From the NCBI RefSeq assembly GCF_003333315.1, contig NZ_PSYR01000001.1, positions 1,364,908 through 1,428,907 on the forward strand: a DNA stretch of 64,000 nt. The letters run 5' to 3'. Origin of the DNA: Acidiferrobacter thiooxydans (lineage in GTDB: Bacteria; Pseudomonadota; Gammaproteobacteria; Acidiferrobacterales; Acidiferrobacteraceae). The notes beneath the pieces were generated by a model. It saw only the letters and a list, made by a program, of their open reading frames with translations. It was not told the DNA's origin and made no database searches. Made by a program: the position numbers and the translations under genes. How positions within the stretch are numbered: position 1 is the first letter of the stretch; every line of letters begins with the position of its first letter. This document shows, piece after piece, positions 26,130 through 36,053 of the stretch.

Positions 26130-26770
26130 AGGCCTCATGACAGCCGGAACCGCTGGCCGTCGTCGGCCAGGCGTTTGATGGCCGTGTGCGAGCGGCTGCG
26201 GAACACGAACACCGTCCCCGGCAAGGGGTCCTCGTGCAGGACTGGCCGACACCCTTACGCCAGCCCGTCGATACCGGCCCGAAAGTCCACCGGCTCGATG
26301 GCCACCAGCACGCGCATGTGCGGGGTAATGGCGATCATGGCGCCTCCCTGGAGGCCGCGCACAGGCCCACCAGACGGTCAAGACCGGGGCCCTGCAAGCG
26401 CACCCGCAGCGTCTGGCCACGCGCGTTCTGCAGCTCGACTGTGCACTCGGCGATCCCGGCCTCAGCCGATGGTGCGAGTCCCGGCCACGCGACAAACGCG
26501 ACGGGGCGCGGCCCGGCGGGAGCGGCGCCCCCTGCGTCCGCGATGTGTTGTAGGAGCTGCTGACCATCCACGCCGCGCAGGCACTCCATCGTCGCGCCAC
26601 CCCGTAGCGCCTAGCCATGCTCACGGCTGCGGCCCCTAAGGCCTTGGGGATCCGCGCGCCCTGTGGGCGACGCTCCCGCCGGCATTGGAATAGGGCTTGT
26701 GTGTGCTCCAGGGTCTCGCCGCCATCCGGCCCGGGTTCCGTCTTCATGGTCTCGTCCATTCGCTGCGTTC
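26130..26770 (-). pseudogene. IS66-family relic (tnpA and tnpB pieces)
   Basis: On the minus strand, MIAITPHMRVLVAIEPVDFR, then AGIDGLA, a stop, and VLHEDPLPGTVFVFRSRSHT (26130-26345) reproduces an IS66 TnpB. Its family pattern is RVLVA-EPVDFRxGIDGL, then DPFSGTLFVFRNR. Just upstream (26335-26600) lies a TnpA-like accessory frame with ECTVELQNARGQTLRVRLQG. An internal stop and the absence of a tnpC make the element dead. It belongs to a different IS66 subtype from the one at 36-42 kb. The remaining bases to ~27510 hold nothing I can support. Confidence 0.6.
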
Positions 26771-27516
26771 CTCATCGGTTGGAGTACGCCGTGGACGTTA
26801 GCGGGGGCAAAAACCATGTCCTGCCTGCGGGTGGGAAGGGCACGAACCCGATAGCGAAAGCCGTCATTGACAAGAACGGTCAGATCCCTCTCAGGGAACC
26901 GCGGCAGGTCGCAGGATCCCACCATGCCGGGTGACGGGCGCGATGAGCCGCCGGCAGCTTGGGACGCTGGTGGCGCGGAGCCATCGTCCTCGGTTTCGAC
27001 CTACAGGCCCTGGCGGATCGTACAGCGCCAAAGGCATGGCGCCCAGGACATGACCCAGAGGCGCCGCCGGGCCGGCGCCGCCATTCTCCCGGTCAACCGG
27101 AAAGACAGGCGGTGGGTGGCGGCCACGGCCGACGGCCGTGCCGCCCCAACGTGACGTGTCACGTATCCGCCATACGACGCAACTAGACTCCAATCATGCG
27201 CACCCTACAGCGCCGCTCTTTAGGGCCACGACCAAAACAGATCGCACAAAATGACGCCGCCCGGATCGCCTACTGCACCACAAAAGAGCAGGCAAGGGGA
27301 TGCCAGACAATAAGAAAAGACAAAATGACACGGCGATTCAATGGGATATAACACCTCACTTCGCTGGCATGTTTCATGCGTACTTATTGTGCAGCGCCTA
27401 TTTGTCCATGTAGACATGGACCCAGATGGACCGCGCGTCATGAGTAGACATTGTGGGAATCACGGCCAGGATAAAGGTGAAGCCATTGAGCGCCTGTTTC
27501 CTTTCTAAACAATCAA

Positions 27517-27729
27517 ATGGTCACGGTTATCCTTCCGCGCATCTGCGTCTGGGCCCAGGCACGCGCCACCAACGGCTTCCTGGCGGTCCTGAATGGCCTC
27601 TTCCAGGTCGCCAAGCACAAGGTCATCGGCTATGGCCAGTTCTCCACGATCCGTACCGTCATCTTCCGGATCGCCGGCAAACGCGATTGCTCGCGGACCA
27701 GTCTGCACATGACGGGTCAACCCGCATGA
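27517..27729 (+). pseudogene. ISL3-family transposase C-terminal relic
   Basis: The reading AQARATNGFLAVLNGLFQVA, then KHKVIGYGQFSTIRTVIFRIAGK, matches the end of ISL3-type transposases (TNGFLEALNGLFQAAKRKARGY...TIRTVIF). This end carries the last catalytic Glu region. The rest of the transposase is missing on the 5' side, and no IS ends are visible. Confidence 0.55.
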
Positions 27730-27946
27730 AATTCCCCAGAGCCCATTATAGAGATGCCCATTGCCGCATGTCCCGGCCGTGGCCAATGTGGCCTCTCCGC
27801 GGAGGCGGTTTCCAGTAGAGTTAAAGAGAGTAGGCAAAGAGTAGTGATGTGATCCGGAAAAATGACGTCGGGATGTTCGCGTCATGGGCTATGGGAAAGC
27901 CAGTACTATAGGACCAAAAAATTGCAGCGCTTATATAGCAGATTAA

Positions 27947-27963
27947 TATGCCAAAACGGCATA
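27947..27963. promoter_or_regulatory. Inverted repeat before the export operon
   Basis: TATGCC-AAAAC-GGCATA lies 20 bp before the GTG start of the adaptor gene, in an AT-rich stretch. It is a possible operator for the four-gene exporter operon. The regulator is unknown. Confidence 0.35.
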
Positions 27964-27982
27964 CCTAGGGCTGGTAGACATA

Positions 27983-29245
27983 GTGCCTGACATTGTGATA
28001 CCGCCGGGAGAGATTGATCGACGCCATCGGTTGCGCATCCTTGCCGTCATGGCCGTAGTGGGGTTGATTGTTGTCTCCTTATTCGTCGTCTGGAGATGGA
28101 CACCACAAGGCCCATCAGTATCAGCCGCGGACATCCTGCTGGGAACAGTTAAGGCCGGGAATTTTGTTGTCCGTGTGCGGGCACCTGGAGAGTTGCGTCC
28201 CCGAAAAGAACAGTGGGTGACTTCGCGGGTGGCGGGCACCATCCTGGATGCAAACGTGTATCCCGGTAGTGTAGTGACACCAGATTCAGTATTGCTGACA
28301 TTGAGAAATCCGAATCTGAAGATCGCGGTTCTTAAAGCGGATGCCAATCTGGCCAGCACGAAAGCTCGCGCGGCGACAGAAGCATCTCATCTAAAGGGCG
28401 AACTGCTTGCGTTGGAAGGCCGCTTGGGTAGCGAGATGGCAAAGGGGCAGGCGCTCATGATGAAGGTGCGGGCGGAAAAGCATTTGTACATGGAACATGT
28501 CATCAGCCGCCTACAATTTGAGACAGATCAGCTGGAGGCCAGAAATACGAAGGATCAGGCGCGATTGCTTGAGCAACGCATCGTGGCATTTAAGAGCGAT
28601 TTGGTTGCAGAAAGGCAATCGGAAAGCAGTGCGGTAGCGGCGGCCCGCGCCACCTTATTGCAGGCAAAGTTGGACGAGGCGTCGCTGGTCGTGCGGGCCG
28701 GCATCTCGGGTGTGGTCCAGGCGTTTCATGTGGATCCTGGGCAGGCTATCGCCGCAGGGACGGCCGTGGCCCGCATTGCGAACCCGCGGAACCTTGAGAC
28801 GCTGCTGGATGTGGGCCCTGAAAGCGCGAGGGAATTGGCAGATGGACAGGGGGTCGAGATCCTTATCGAAGGCAATGGTCGGTCCATAGTACGAGGTCGC
28901 ATCACGCGCATTTCACCAAACGTCGTTGGCGGCGTTGTTCCGGTGACGGTGCGCATTACGACCCCATTGCCTCCAGGGGCACGCCCGAATCTGGCTGTGT
29001 CGGGAGTGGTGACTGTTGCCACGATCGCCCATGCAGTGTATGTCGAGCGGCCCGTCGGCGCGCAGCCACAGACACGGGCAAGCGTATTTGTGGTCAGTCC
29101 GGGTGGCAAGCGTGCGATCCGAACTCCCGTTCAGTTTGGCGTGGCCTCAACCGAATTTATCCAGATTGTGTCTGGTCTTACCCCCGGACAGCGCGTTGTC
29201 GTATCCGAAACACGTCACTGGCGCACCCCAATGCGCATACGCTGA
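27983..29245 (+). CDS. Periplasmic adaptor (HlyD/MacA-type membrane fusion protein)
   Basis: A 420-residue adaptor. A cytoplasmic N-terminus with RRHRLR precedes one membrane anchor ILAVMAVVGLIVVSLFVVW (about residues 18-38). A lipoyl half (VRAPGELRPRKEQWVTSRVA, then GTILDANVYPGSVV) follows, then a long coiled-coil hairpin (about 110-230, rich in Ala, Lys, Glu and Gln). The second lipoyl half is AGISGVVQAFHVDPGQAIAAG, and beta-barrel/membrane-proximal domains end with SGLTPGQRVVVSE. It should link the inner-membrane ABC transporter to the TolC-like channel encoded next. A GTG start at 27983 is the first in frame. The genes after it are spaced 6 bp apart or overlap, so they form one operon. 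Confidence 0.85.
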   Translation: MPDIVIPPGEIDRRHRLRILAVMAVVGLIVVSLFVVWRWTPQGPSVSAADILLGTVKAGNFVVRVRAPGELRPRKEQWVTSRVAGTILDANVYPGSVVTPDSVLLTLRNPNLKIAVLKADANLASTKARAATEASHLKGELLALEGRLGSEMAKGQALMMKVRAEKHLYMEHVISRLQFETDQLEARNTKDQARLLEQRIVAFKSDLVAERQSESSAVAAARATLLQAKLDEASLVVRAGISGVVQAFHVDPGQAIAAGTAVARIANPRNLETLLDVGPESARELADGQGVEILIEGNGRSIVRGRITRISPNVVGGVVPVTVRITTPLPPGARPNLAVSGVVTVATIAHAVYVERPVGAQPQTRASVFVVSPGGKRAIRTPVQFGVASTEFIQIVSGLTPGQRVVVSETRHWRTPMRIR

Positions 29246-29251
29246 GGCGTT

Positions 29252-30649
29252 ATGAAACGACGGTGGCCCATATTTGTTCTCGTGTTGGTGAGCGCATCAC
29301 CTCCGATCTGGGCCCAGACACTTTGGCAGACTTGGCAAATGGCGGTCGCGCAAGACCCAGAGTATGTGGTTTATCAAAAGCGCTTCGAGGCTTTGTCGCA
29401 ACAGGAGCCGATGGCGCTGGGAGCGCTACTTCCGCGTTTGTCTGTTCATACCGGTCTTCAATCGGCAAGCAGTCGCATCCTGTCGCCCCAGCTTTCCGGG
29501 AGCGGCAGTTCAACGTATGTCTATGCGGAGACAGCAAACGGAAGGCTTGCGAGCTGGAATGTGACTTTGAGTCAAATGGTATTCAATTGGAGTACCTTGC
29601 AACACTACCGAGCGAGTCAATACCAAGTCCTGGCGGCAGCCGCGCAGTATCAAGCCGCGCGACAAAGTCTGGCCCTGAACGTGATCACGGATTACATCCA
29701 GTGGTTAGCAGCCCAGGCAGACGTTAGTGTGTTACGAAGAGCGCAACGCGGGTTTGCGCACGAGGCGCATGTAGTCAAATCCGAGTATCGGGCGGGTACG
29801 ACGGGTATCTTGGGCAGCGAGGAAGCGCTGGTTGCGTTGGGGGAGGTGCGGGCGCAGGTGTCTCTGGCACTATCTCGTTTGGCGCAGGCGCGGGCCGCAC
29901 TGGAGGCCATTACCGGGCGGCTGTCGTCGCGCCCGGCGCCAGCCTTGCCGAGGCGGTTCACGCCTCCAGTGGTGCATTCGACCACGCAATGGCTCTCTTT
30001 AGCCTGGCGCCACAATCCGGTTCTGGCAAGCTATCGGGCATTATCTTATGTCGCCGCACGTAATGTATCAGCTTCGCTGGGGAAGTTTTTGCCGGTCATT
30101 ACGTTGCAATTGGAACATCAACAGGAGATACAGACCGGGACCTCGTATTACTCCATTGCCGCGCAATATTTCGAGAGTCCGAATTCTTATCGTAACCTAG
30201 GCAATTCGATCGACTTGCATTTGTCCTGGAACCTCTTCGCCGGCGGATCCGACCGAGCGGCCCTGTCGGCAGCGGAGGCCAGACAGGGGGAAGCACTGGC
30301 GGCCTTAGCAGCCGAAAGGCGCGTAATAGAGAAAGACATCACGTCGAATGCGGCGAGCGTGATATGGGCGCGGCGACGTATCCGGCTGTATCGCCAGTCT
30401 CTGGAGGTCGCGCGGCACGCAGTGACGACATCATCCGAGGGCGTTCGGGCAGGGCTGATATCGGAAAACAATGCCATCGGGGATCGGCAGTCCGCAACAA
30501 CCGTTCAGCGCGGTCTCAACTCGGCCATCGCATCGGCCGTGATGCACTACGCCAAGGTCGCAGACGCCGCAGGGATCATAACCCCGTCCTTTATATATCA
30601 CTTGTCTCTTATGCTGCAAGTAACGGGGGGCGAATCTGTTTATGACTGA
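29252..30649 (+). CDS. TolC-family outer-membrane efflux channel
   Basis: A 465-residue outer-membrane protein with a clear signal peptide (MKRRWPIFVLVLVSASPPIW, cleavage near AQ21). Two repeats of long amphipathic helices, such as YQAARQSLALNVITDYIQWL and GEALAALAAERRVIEKDITS, alternate with short beta segments, as in TolC/NodT-type trimers. It provides the exit duct for the exporter. It follows the adaptor by 6 bp and overlaps the ATPase gene by 8 bp. Having a dedicated TolC inside the operon suggests an autonomous tripartite pump. Confidence 0.85.
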   Translation: MKRRWPIFVLVLVSASPPIWAQTLWQTWQMAVAQDPEYVVYQKRFEALSQQEPMALGALLPRLSVHTGLQSASSRILSPQLSGSGSSTYVYAETANGRLASWNVTLSQMVFNWSTLQHYRASQYQVLAAAAQYQAARQSLALNVITDYIQWLAAQADVSVLRRAQRGFAHEAHVVKSEYRAGTTGILGSEEALVALGEVRAQVSLALSRLAQARAALEAITGRLSSRPAPALPRRFTPPVVHSTTQWLSLAWRHNPVLASYRALSYVAARNVSASLGKFLPVITLQLEHQQEIQTGTSYYSIAAQYFESPNSYRNLGNSIDLHLSWNLFAGGSDRAALSAAEARQGEALAALAAERRVIEKDITSNAASVIWARRRIRLYRQSLEVARHAVTTSSEGVRAGLISENNAIGDRQSATTVQRGLNSAIASAVMHYAKVADAAGIITPSFIYHLSLMLQVTGGESVYD

Positions 30650-31412
30650 ACCGGCGCGGGATGGCTTGAAGAAGCCCCCGGTCATAGAGCTGAGAAAGGT
30701 GTCTCGGATCTACCGGACAGAGACCGTGATGACTTATGCGCTCCATGACATGGATCTTATCCTGGAGGGCGGTGAGTACGTGGCGCTCATGGGCCGGTCG
30801 GGGTCCGGAAAAACGACTCTGCTGGCAATACTGGGACTCCTCGATGAACCTTCTGGTGGAGAGTATCTGTTGGCAGGGCAAAGTCTTCGCGGCCTATCGG
30901 AAGATCGCCGGGCCCGGGTGCGGAATGCACATATTGGTTTTGTATTTCAGTCGTTTAACCTGATTGGCGACCTGAGTGTCCAAGACAACGTCGCACTTCC
31001 TCTCGTCTACCGCGGCGGGATCGCAGGCGCGCAGAGGCAAAGGCAGGCGAGGGCCTTGCTTGAAGAGGTTGGAATGGCGCATCGTGCGCGGCATTATCCC
31101 AATCAGCTGTCCGGCGGTGAGGCTCAGCGGGTTGCCATCGCGCGCGCCCTCGTTACAGATCCGCAACTCATATTAGCCGACGAACCCACCGGAAATCTGG
31201 ATACGGTGTCCGCAGAGGCCGTTATGGGCCTTTTGGATACGGCGCATCGGAACAGAGGAGCTACGATCCTGATGGCCACACATGATGCGCACTATGCGTC
31301 CCGGGCGCAACGCGTCATTCATCTTGTGGACGGCAAGGTTACCGACAAGCCAGAACAGGCGGATCGTAATCTTGCCCAAGGTGGGCGTTTAGAGCGGAGC
31401 GTGCCGCGATAA
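30642..31412 (+). CDS. ABC transporter ATPase, MacB/LolD type
   Basis: A 256-residue ATPase with Walker A GRSGSGKTTLLAILGLLDEP, Q-loop FVFQSFNLIGDLSV, signature LSGGEAQRVAIARAL, Walker B LILADEPTGNLDT and H-loop MATHDAHYA. The PTGNLD form is characteristic of the LolD/MacB/FtsE group, which drives mechanotransmission rather than classic transport. It ends in TAATG, sharing bases with the start of the permease gene. Its partner is the 811-residue permease encoded next. Confidence 0.93.
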   Translation: MTEPARDGLKKPPVIELRKVSRIYRTETVMTYALHDMDLILEGGEYVALMGRSGSGKTTLLAILGLLDEPSGGEYLLAGQSLRGLSEDRRARVRNAHIGFVFQSFNLIGDLSVQDNVALPLVYRGGIAGAQRQRQARALLEEVGMAHRARHYPNQLSGGEAQRVAIARALVTDPQLILADEPTGNLDTVSAEAVMGLLDTAHRNRGATILMATHDAHYASRAQRVIHLVDGKVTDKPEQADRNLAQGGRLERSVPR

Positions 31413-33847
31413 TGCCTCTTGGGGACTATGTCGATGCAATACGGTGTTGGGGGGCTGGCATTGCGCGCAAGCCCGGGCATACGGCCATTGCGTTCTTTAT
31501 CATGGCGTCTGCGGCCGCCGTGAATGGACTCACCTTGGCTGTCTTTTACGCCTTTTCATGGCGGCCACTGCCATTCCCCGGGCCTTCCCGCCTGGTTTGG
31601 GTACGGACGCTCGTACCGGCTGCCGGTTTGTGGGGCTACGATGCGAGCCCAAATACATGGCACAAGATCAAGGAAGGGGCAAGGCATGAGATGGAAAACA
31701 GCGGACTCGTATCGCTCGATACGAATCGCGTCCTGCTGCGTGTGGCGGGCGGTTCAGTGTCGGCGATCGTGCGGAAGGTTACGCCTTCGGTGTTTTCGAC
31801 GCTTGGTATACCACCTGCCTTGGGCCGGTGGCCTGCTCGATCCGCAGGACACGCTGGCGGTCCTCGGCAGGCCTTGATTAGCCATGAGTTTTGGGAGCGC
31901 GCCTTTGGCGGGCGGAAAAGCGCTTTGGGCGCAGAACTCGCGCTGCCCCACCATCGGTACCAAGTTGTTGGTGTCTTACCGCCTCACCGTACGCTACCCT
32001 TTGCGCCGGCCGCCATTTATGTTCCGCTCGTGCGGCCATTGCCGCCCTTTCAACGGCATAATCTCAATGATTATCTCTTTGTGAGATTGAGGCCGTCTGT
32101 GTCATTGCATCACTTCAACCTTCGACTGGGCCGTATCGCTTCGGCTATGATGGCAACGGTACCAGTCCGATTTCGGCGTCAGTCCCAAGGCTTTAGGCTT
32201 ATGGCCGTCCCGATGCACGATGCAATGCTACATCTCCAAGGCGTCGCATCTCTCCGCTGGATATTTTTGGTGGCAGGTCTTTTTGTGTGGGTACTGGCGG
32301 TGGTCAATTTGACTCATCACGCGCTCGTACGTGGACGCGCAGAGCTTCATGAGACGGCCGTGCGTAGGGTGCTCGGGGCTACGCGATGGCGTTTGTCCGC
32401 AGGCCTTCTTGCGCAACAGGTACCGCTGGCTTTGCTCAGCTGGGGTGCGGCGGTGCCGGTGGCCATCCTGGAAATCCGCTGGTTCTCCGAAGGGATATTG
32501 TCGGGTGGTCTGAATAGGTTCCTGCCTATTGGCCTGAATGACGTTGTTGTGCTCGAGATGTTGGTGCTAACCGCCGTAGGCCTTTTCATAACGGTCATTG
32601 TCCCTCTGTGGCAGATGAAAGCCACGGTACTTTGGGGTGTCCTGGGAGAAGGACGGGGGCGCACCATGAGCCGTCAAACGCGACGTTTTCTACAGAGCTT
32701 GAGCGTTTCCCAGATAGCTCTGGCGGTGGGACTCCTCACAGGTGGACTTGTGTCGGCCACGAGTCTCTTTGCTGCACTGCATCGGCCCTTGGGCTTCGAT
32801 CCGCGTGGTCGTGTGGTGGCGCGTGTTCTTCTTCCCAGAACTGTTCGAGTGCAAGAGGCGTGGTATCACATCGTTCATCATTTGGAACAGGAACCGTATG
32901 TATCCGGTGCGGCGTTTGCGGTTACCGTTCCCTGGTCGCAGGATCGAATTGGCGGGGACTTCCGCGGAAATGGTCAGGTGGGGTACCTCAATATCGATTG
33001 GGTGAGTCGGGATTTTTTTCGAGTTTTGGGAATTCCTTTCATGTCTGGCCAGAGCTTCGGCCCAACGAATGTGTCGCAATCCTCGGCCGCTGTAATCCTA
33101 GGGAATGAGGCCTGTCACGCGTTTTTCGGCAATGGGCCCTGTTTGAGCCGGACCCTGCGAGTAGGGGTGGAAACCGTGCAGGTGGCCGGCATAGTAGTGC
33201 CGGTGTCTTGGCAATTACAACCCTGGAGCCACACATGGGGCACTGCGTACTTGCCAACGGAAAACGTCCTGGCCTCCGTCGGAATGGAGTCGTCTGGGAA
33301 TGTTATCGTGTCTTTGAGAAATGCGTCGGCCGTCTACCAAAAAGCCGTGAGGGATCAGATTGAAGACGCCATACCGGGTGCGGTGGTGCTTCACATGCAA
33401 CGATATGGAAGTCTCATCCGCAAAAGTGCGCGGTATTCATCGGATGTGGCGCAAGTCCTTGTCGTGCTTGCGATAGGAGGGATTGCGATCACGTTGCTCG
33501 GAGTTTATGCGGTGCAAAACCATATACGCCGGTGGAAAATGAGCGAGTATCATATTCGCGCTGTGCTCGGCGCGTCCTCTCGAGATTTTCGGCGCCTGGC
33601 TTTGCGTGCCGTGTTATGGCAGGTTATTCCGGGGTGCATCCTTGGATTGGGTGCAGGCCTTCTCGTGGGACGCCTCTTAGGGGGCATATTTTACAAGGCG
33701 TTTTCTTATGCTCTATGGATTGCCCCAGTGAGCGCTATTGTGGTGGGTCTCGCAAGCAGTTTAGCGATCGGGTGGCCCGCCACAAATGTCATGAGAGCAC
33801 TCAGAAAAGGGGCCGTTAACGGAAACGGCACCTATATGTGCCGTTAG
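31412..33847 (+). CDS. FtsX/MacB-type ABC permease, long
   Basis: An 811-residue permease with two FtsX-type modules. Segments include ITAIAFFIMASAAAVNGLTL-like first helix near residue 20, a large periplasmic domain (about 50-280) and IFLVAGLFVWVLAVVNLTHH. RGRAELHETAVRRVLGATRW is the conserved cytoplasmic EFAVRRALGA-type loop. A second periplasmic domain follows, then VLAIGGIAITLLGVYAVQNHI, a second loop SEYHIRAVLGASSRDFRRLAL and final helices. The duplicated layout is that of macrolide/peptide exporters of the ~800-residue FtsX group rather than the shorter MacB. The ATPase is separate. Substrate is unknown; the set may export a peptide, a lipid or an antibiotic. Confidence 0.85.
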   Translation: MPLGDYVDAIRCWGAGIARKPGHTAIAFFIMASAAAVNGLTLAVFYAFSWRPLPFPGPSRLVWVRTLVPAAGLWGYDASPNTWHKIKEGARHEMENSGLVSLDTNRVLLRVAGGSVSAIVRKVTPSVFSTLGIPPALGRWPARSAGHAGGPRQALISHEFWERAFGGRKSALGAELALPHHRYQVVGVLPPHRTLPFAPAAIYVPLVRPLPPFQRHNLNDYLFVRLRPSVSLHHFNLRLGRIASAMMATVPVRFRRQSQGFRLMAVPMHDAMLHLQGVASLRWIFLVAGLFVWVLAVVNLTHHALVRGRAELHETAVRRVLGATRWRLSAGLLAQQVPLALLSWGAAVPVAILEIRWFSEGILSGGLNRFLPIGLNDVVVLEMLVLTAVGLFITVIVPLWQMKATVLWGVLGEGRGRTMSRQTRRFLQSLSVSQIALAVGLLTGGLVSATSLFAALHRPLGFDPRGRVVARVLLPRTVRVQEAWYHIVHHLEQEPYVSGAAFAVTVPWSQDRIGGDFRGNGQVGYLNIDWVSRDFFRVLGIPFMSGQSFGPTNVSQSSAAVILGNEACHAFFGNGPCLSRTLRVGVETVQVAGIVVPVSWQLQPWSHTWGTAYLPTENVLASVGMESSGNVIVSLRNASAVYQKAVRDQIEDAIPGAVVLHMQRYGSLIRKSARYSSDVAQVLVVLAIGGIAITLLGVYAVQNHIRRWKMSEYHIRAVLGASSRDFRRLALRAVLWQVIPGCILGLGAGLLVGRLLGGIFYKAFSYALWIAPVSAIVVGLASSLAIGWPATNVMRALRKGAVNGNGTYMCR

Positions 33848-34128
33848 CTTGAAGAATGTCCACAGCCGTGCACTCGTGTAAGAACCTCAGCACGAGGTCT
33901 TCCTTGCCCTGCGTCGTATGGCCGGCCTGACGAAGGAGGCCGAATATCTGGCGACCTCGGCCTGGCGTACCAAAACGCCTAAGGCCGTCTCAAGAGAGCT
34001 TCGCTTTCGCCACGACCGCCACGCCTCACTAGGTTCTCTGCCGGATTCACTCCATGATCGGTACCCGCTTGGAATTCCACAGAGGCGTGTGATTGGCGGC
34101 TGCTACGCCTTGCAGCCTCTGTCATCAG
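33848..34128. other. Intergenic region on the 3' side of the group II intron
   Basis: No gene is recognised. It separates the exporter operon from the intron's 3' end, and would contain the 3' exon side of the intron insertion and any terminator for the exporter. No strong terminator hairpin is obvious. Confidence 0.4.
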
Positions 34129-36053
34129 GTCGCGGTAGGGATGCCGATTACTCGGCACCCCCCGCACAGATCCGGACAGGCGCTGCTAACGCATCCGGCT
34201 CCTACCTTGAGTATTTGGCGTCAAAGCGGTGGTGGGGATAAGGATGCACGATAGCAGCCTTGGGTATCCAATGGTCGGCAACCTTGCCGAAACGTTCCCA
34301 ATTTAGCCGCTTGCGTTGACTACGCCGACAGAGCGCCCGGTACCACCGTGACCGTACCTCGTAGCAGAACAGGCTTAGGGCGGCGCCGTTTAGAGGGACA
34401 CCATAGTAATTCAGGTGACCTTGAACGACGCTGCGAAGCCAGTGGCCCGTGGTACGAACAGGTTGGTGAAGGCGCTTTTTCAGCTCTTGGCTTAGCGCCT
34501 TGAGCTTGGCCTGTAGGCGATCTCTCCGCGTTTTGCGGTGAATCAAGAACCGTCCCTGACGGCTCACCCCGCAGATATGCGTAAAGCCCAGGAAGTTGAA
34601 GGTCTCGGGTTTGCCGAGGCCCCGCTTCCTGTTCTGCTCATGGGCGAACCGACCGAAACGGATCAGCCGGGTCTTGTCGGGATGGAGCGCGAGACCGAAT
34701 TCCTGAAGACGGACTTCAATCTCGCGGCGGAAGCGACTGGCATCGTCTGGGTTTTGGAACCCCACGACGACGTCATCGGCATACCGTACCACCACGAGTA
34801 TTCCCCGGGCGTGGCGCTTGCGCCATTGCTGCACCCAGAGATCAAAGACGTAGTGCAGATAAACATTAGCCATGAGAGGCGAGACGACCGCCCCTTGCGG
34901 GGTGCCGATCGTGCCCAAGACTCGGTGGCCATGTTCATCCAACACGCCGGCCTTCAACCATTGGCGCAGAAGGCGCAAGAGACGCCGATCTTGGATACGG
35001 TGTTGCAGGAATCGGAGCAGCCATCCGTGTTTGACAGTGTCAAAGAATTTTCGAATGTCCATGTCCAATATCCAGTTCACCGGCTTACGTTCGATCCCTA
35101 CGATCAGGGCATCGAGCGCGTCGTGCGGGCCCCGACCGGGACGAAACCCATAAGAGAACCCCAGGAAGTCGGTTTCATAGATGGCATTGAGAACCGTCAC
35201 CACCGCCTGCTGGACGATCTTGTCTTCCAGGCAGAGGATGTTCAACGGTCGCTCGCTGCCGTCTTCCTTGGGGATCAGGACCCGCCGCGCCGGTTGCGGG
35301 CGGTAGGTCCCGTCTTGCACCCTGTGGTGAAGCCGTTCCAGGTTGACTCTTATCTGTGTTTCGTACTCCGTCCACGTGACCCCATCCGCCCCGGCCGCCG
35401 CTTGGTGGGACAGGACCCGAAAGCTCTGCTCCAATAGGTCGACGGTCAGGTGGTGCATGAGGCTCGTGAACTGTCGGGCCTTATCTCTTTTTGCTGCCTT
35501 GCGCACAGCCAGCAGACGTGACGTAGTGCTACTCCGGTTCTGAGCCCGGGCACCGGCATCGTGTTGGCTGTTCCTCTTGGTCAAGGTCCTTCCCTCCACC
35601 CATTCCGCCTCAGGTTTCGCTGTCTTGTTCATAGGTTTCCTCGGTACTACGACCTTGTCCGACTCCCCCACCGTCCGACACGGCGTATCCCCACCGGGGT
35701 TCCCGTGTCGCTCTGTGCGCGACCACAAACTCTTCGCCCAGAGGCCGACGGGGGCCTCCCAGGTTCCGTACACTGAACGTCTCCGCATGCTGAGGGTCTC
35801 CGACCCCGCGGGGTGTGGGACCCGACTTGCCTTGTCGCTGGGTCCCACCGTAGCCTTCCGCTTCGCATAACAGCGTCGGCACCCCGAATTGATGTATTTC
35901 GTGGCTCAATACCTCGCCTACGGACTCCCCGACTAACACTTCACGTCCCTGGTTACCCAGGGCCGCGCATAGCTTGGGGCCGGAGTGGGCGGCTCACCCT
36001 TGCTCCGTGCGGGACTTGCACCCGCTATTCAGTGCCAGCTTGGCCTGGCGTAC
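34129..36053 (-). mobile_element. Group II intron (about 1.9 kb)
   Basis: On the minus strand the inferred 5' end GTACGCC (36053) is followed by the ribozyme block GCGGGTGCAAGTCCCGC. Next comes the maturase gene, then a recognisable domain V (34168-34202: GAGCCGGATGCG ... TGTCCGGATC, loop TTAGC) and domain VI ending in CTACCGCGAC at about 34129. The 5' boundary is less sure than the 3' one because the usual GTGYG start is not perfect. The intron self-splices and retrohomes with its maturase. Confidence 0.75.
34202..35632 (-). CDS. ltrA: Group II intron reverse transcriptase/maturase
   Basis: A 476-residue intron-encoded protein. RT blocks run from GADGVTWTEYE and RRVLIPKEDGSERPLNIL through GFSYGFRPGRGPHDALD and MDIRKFFDTVKH, then GTPQGAVVSPLMANVYLHY, to the catalytic VVRYADDVVVGF (YADD). 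Motif NFLGFTHICG follows, and domain X maturase residues lie near GHLNYYGVPLNG. No HNH endonuclease is visible after domain X, which fits several bacterial classes that prime from nicked or single-stranded targets. The ATG at 35632 follows GAGGAAACCT. The stop falls next to domain V. All catalytic Asp residues are intact. Confidence 0.92.
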   Translation of the reverse strand: MNKTAKPEAEWVEGRTLTKRNSQHDAGARAQNRSSTTSRLLAVRKAAKRDKARQFTSLMHHLTVDLLEQSFRVLSHQAAAGADGVTWTEYETQIRVNLERLHHRVQDGTYRPQPARRVLIPKEDGSERPLNILCLEDKIVQQAVVTVLNAIYETDFLGFSYGFRPGRGPHDALDALIVGIERKPVNWILDMDIRKFFDTVKHGWLLRFLQHRIQDRRLLRLLRQWLKAGVLDEHGHRVLGTIGTPQGAVVSPLMANVYLHYVFDLWVQQWRKRHARGILVVVRYADDVVVGFQNPDDASRFRREIEVRLQEFGLALHPDKTRLIRFGRFAHEQNRKRGLGKPETFNFLGFTHICGVSRQGRFLIHRKTRRDRLQAKLKALSQELKKRLHQPVRTTGHWLRSVVQGHLNYYGVPLNGAALSLFCYEVRSRWYRALCRRSQRKRLNWERFGKVADHWIPKAAIVHPYPHHRFDAKYSR

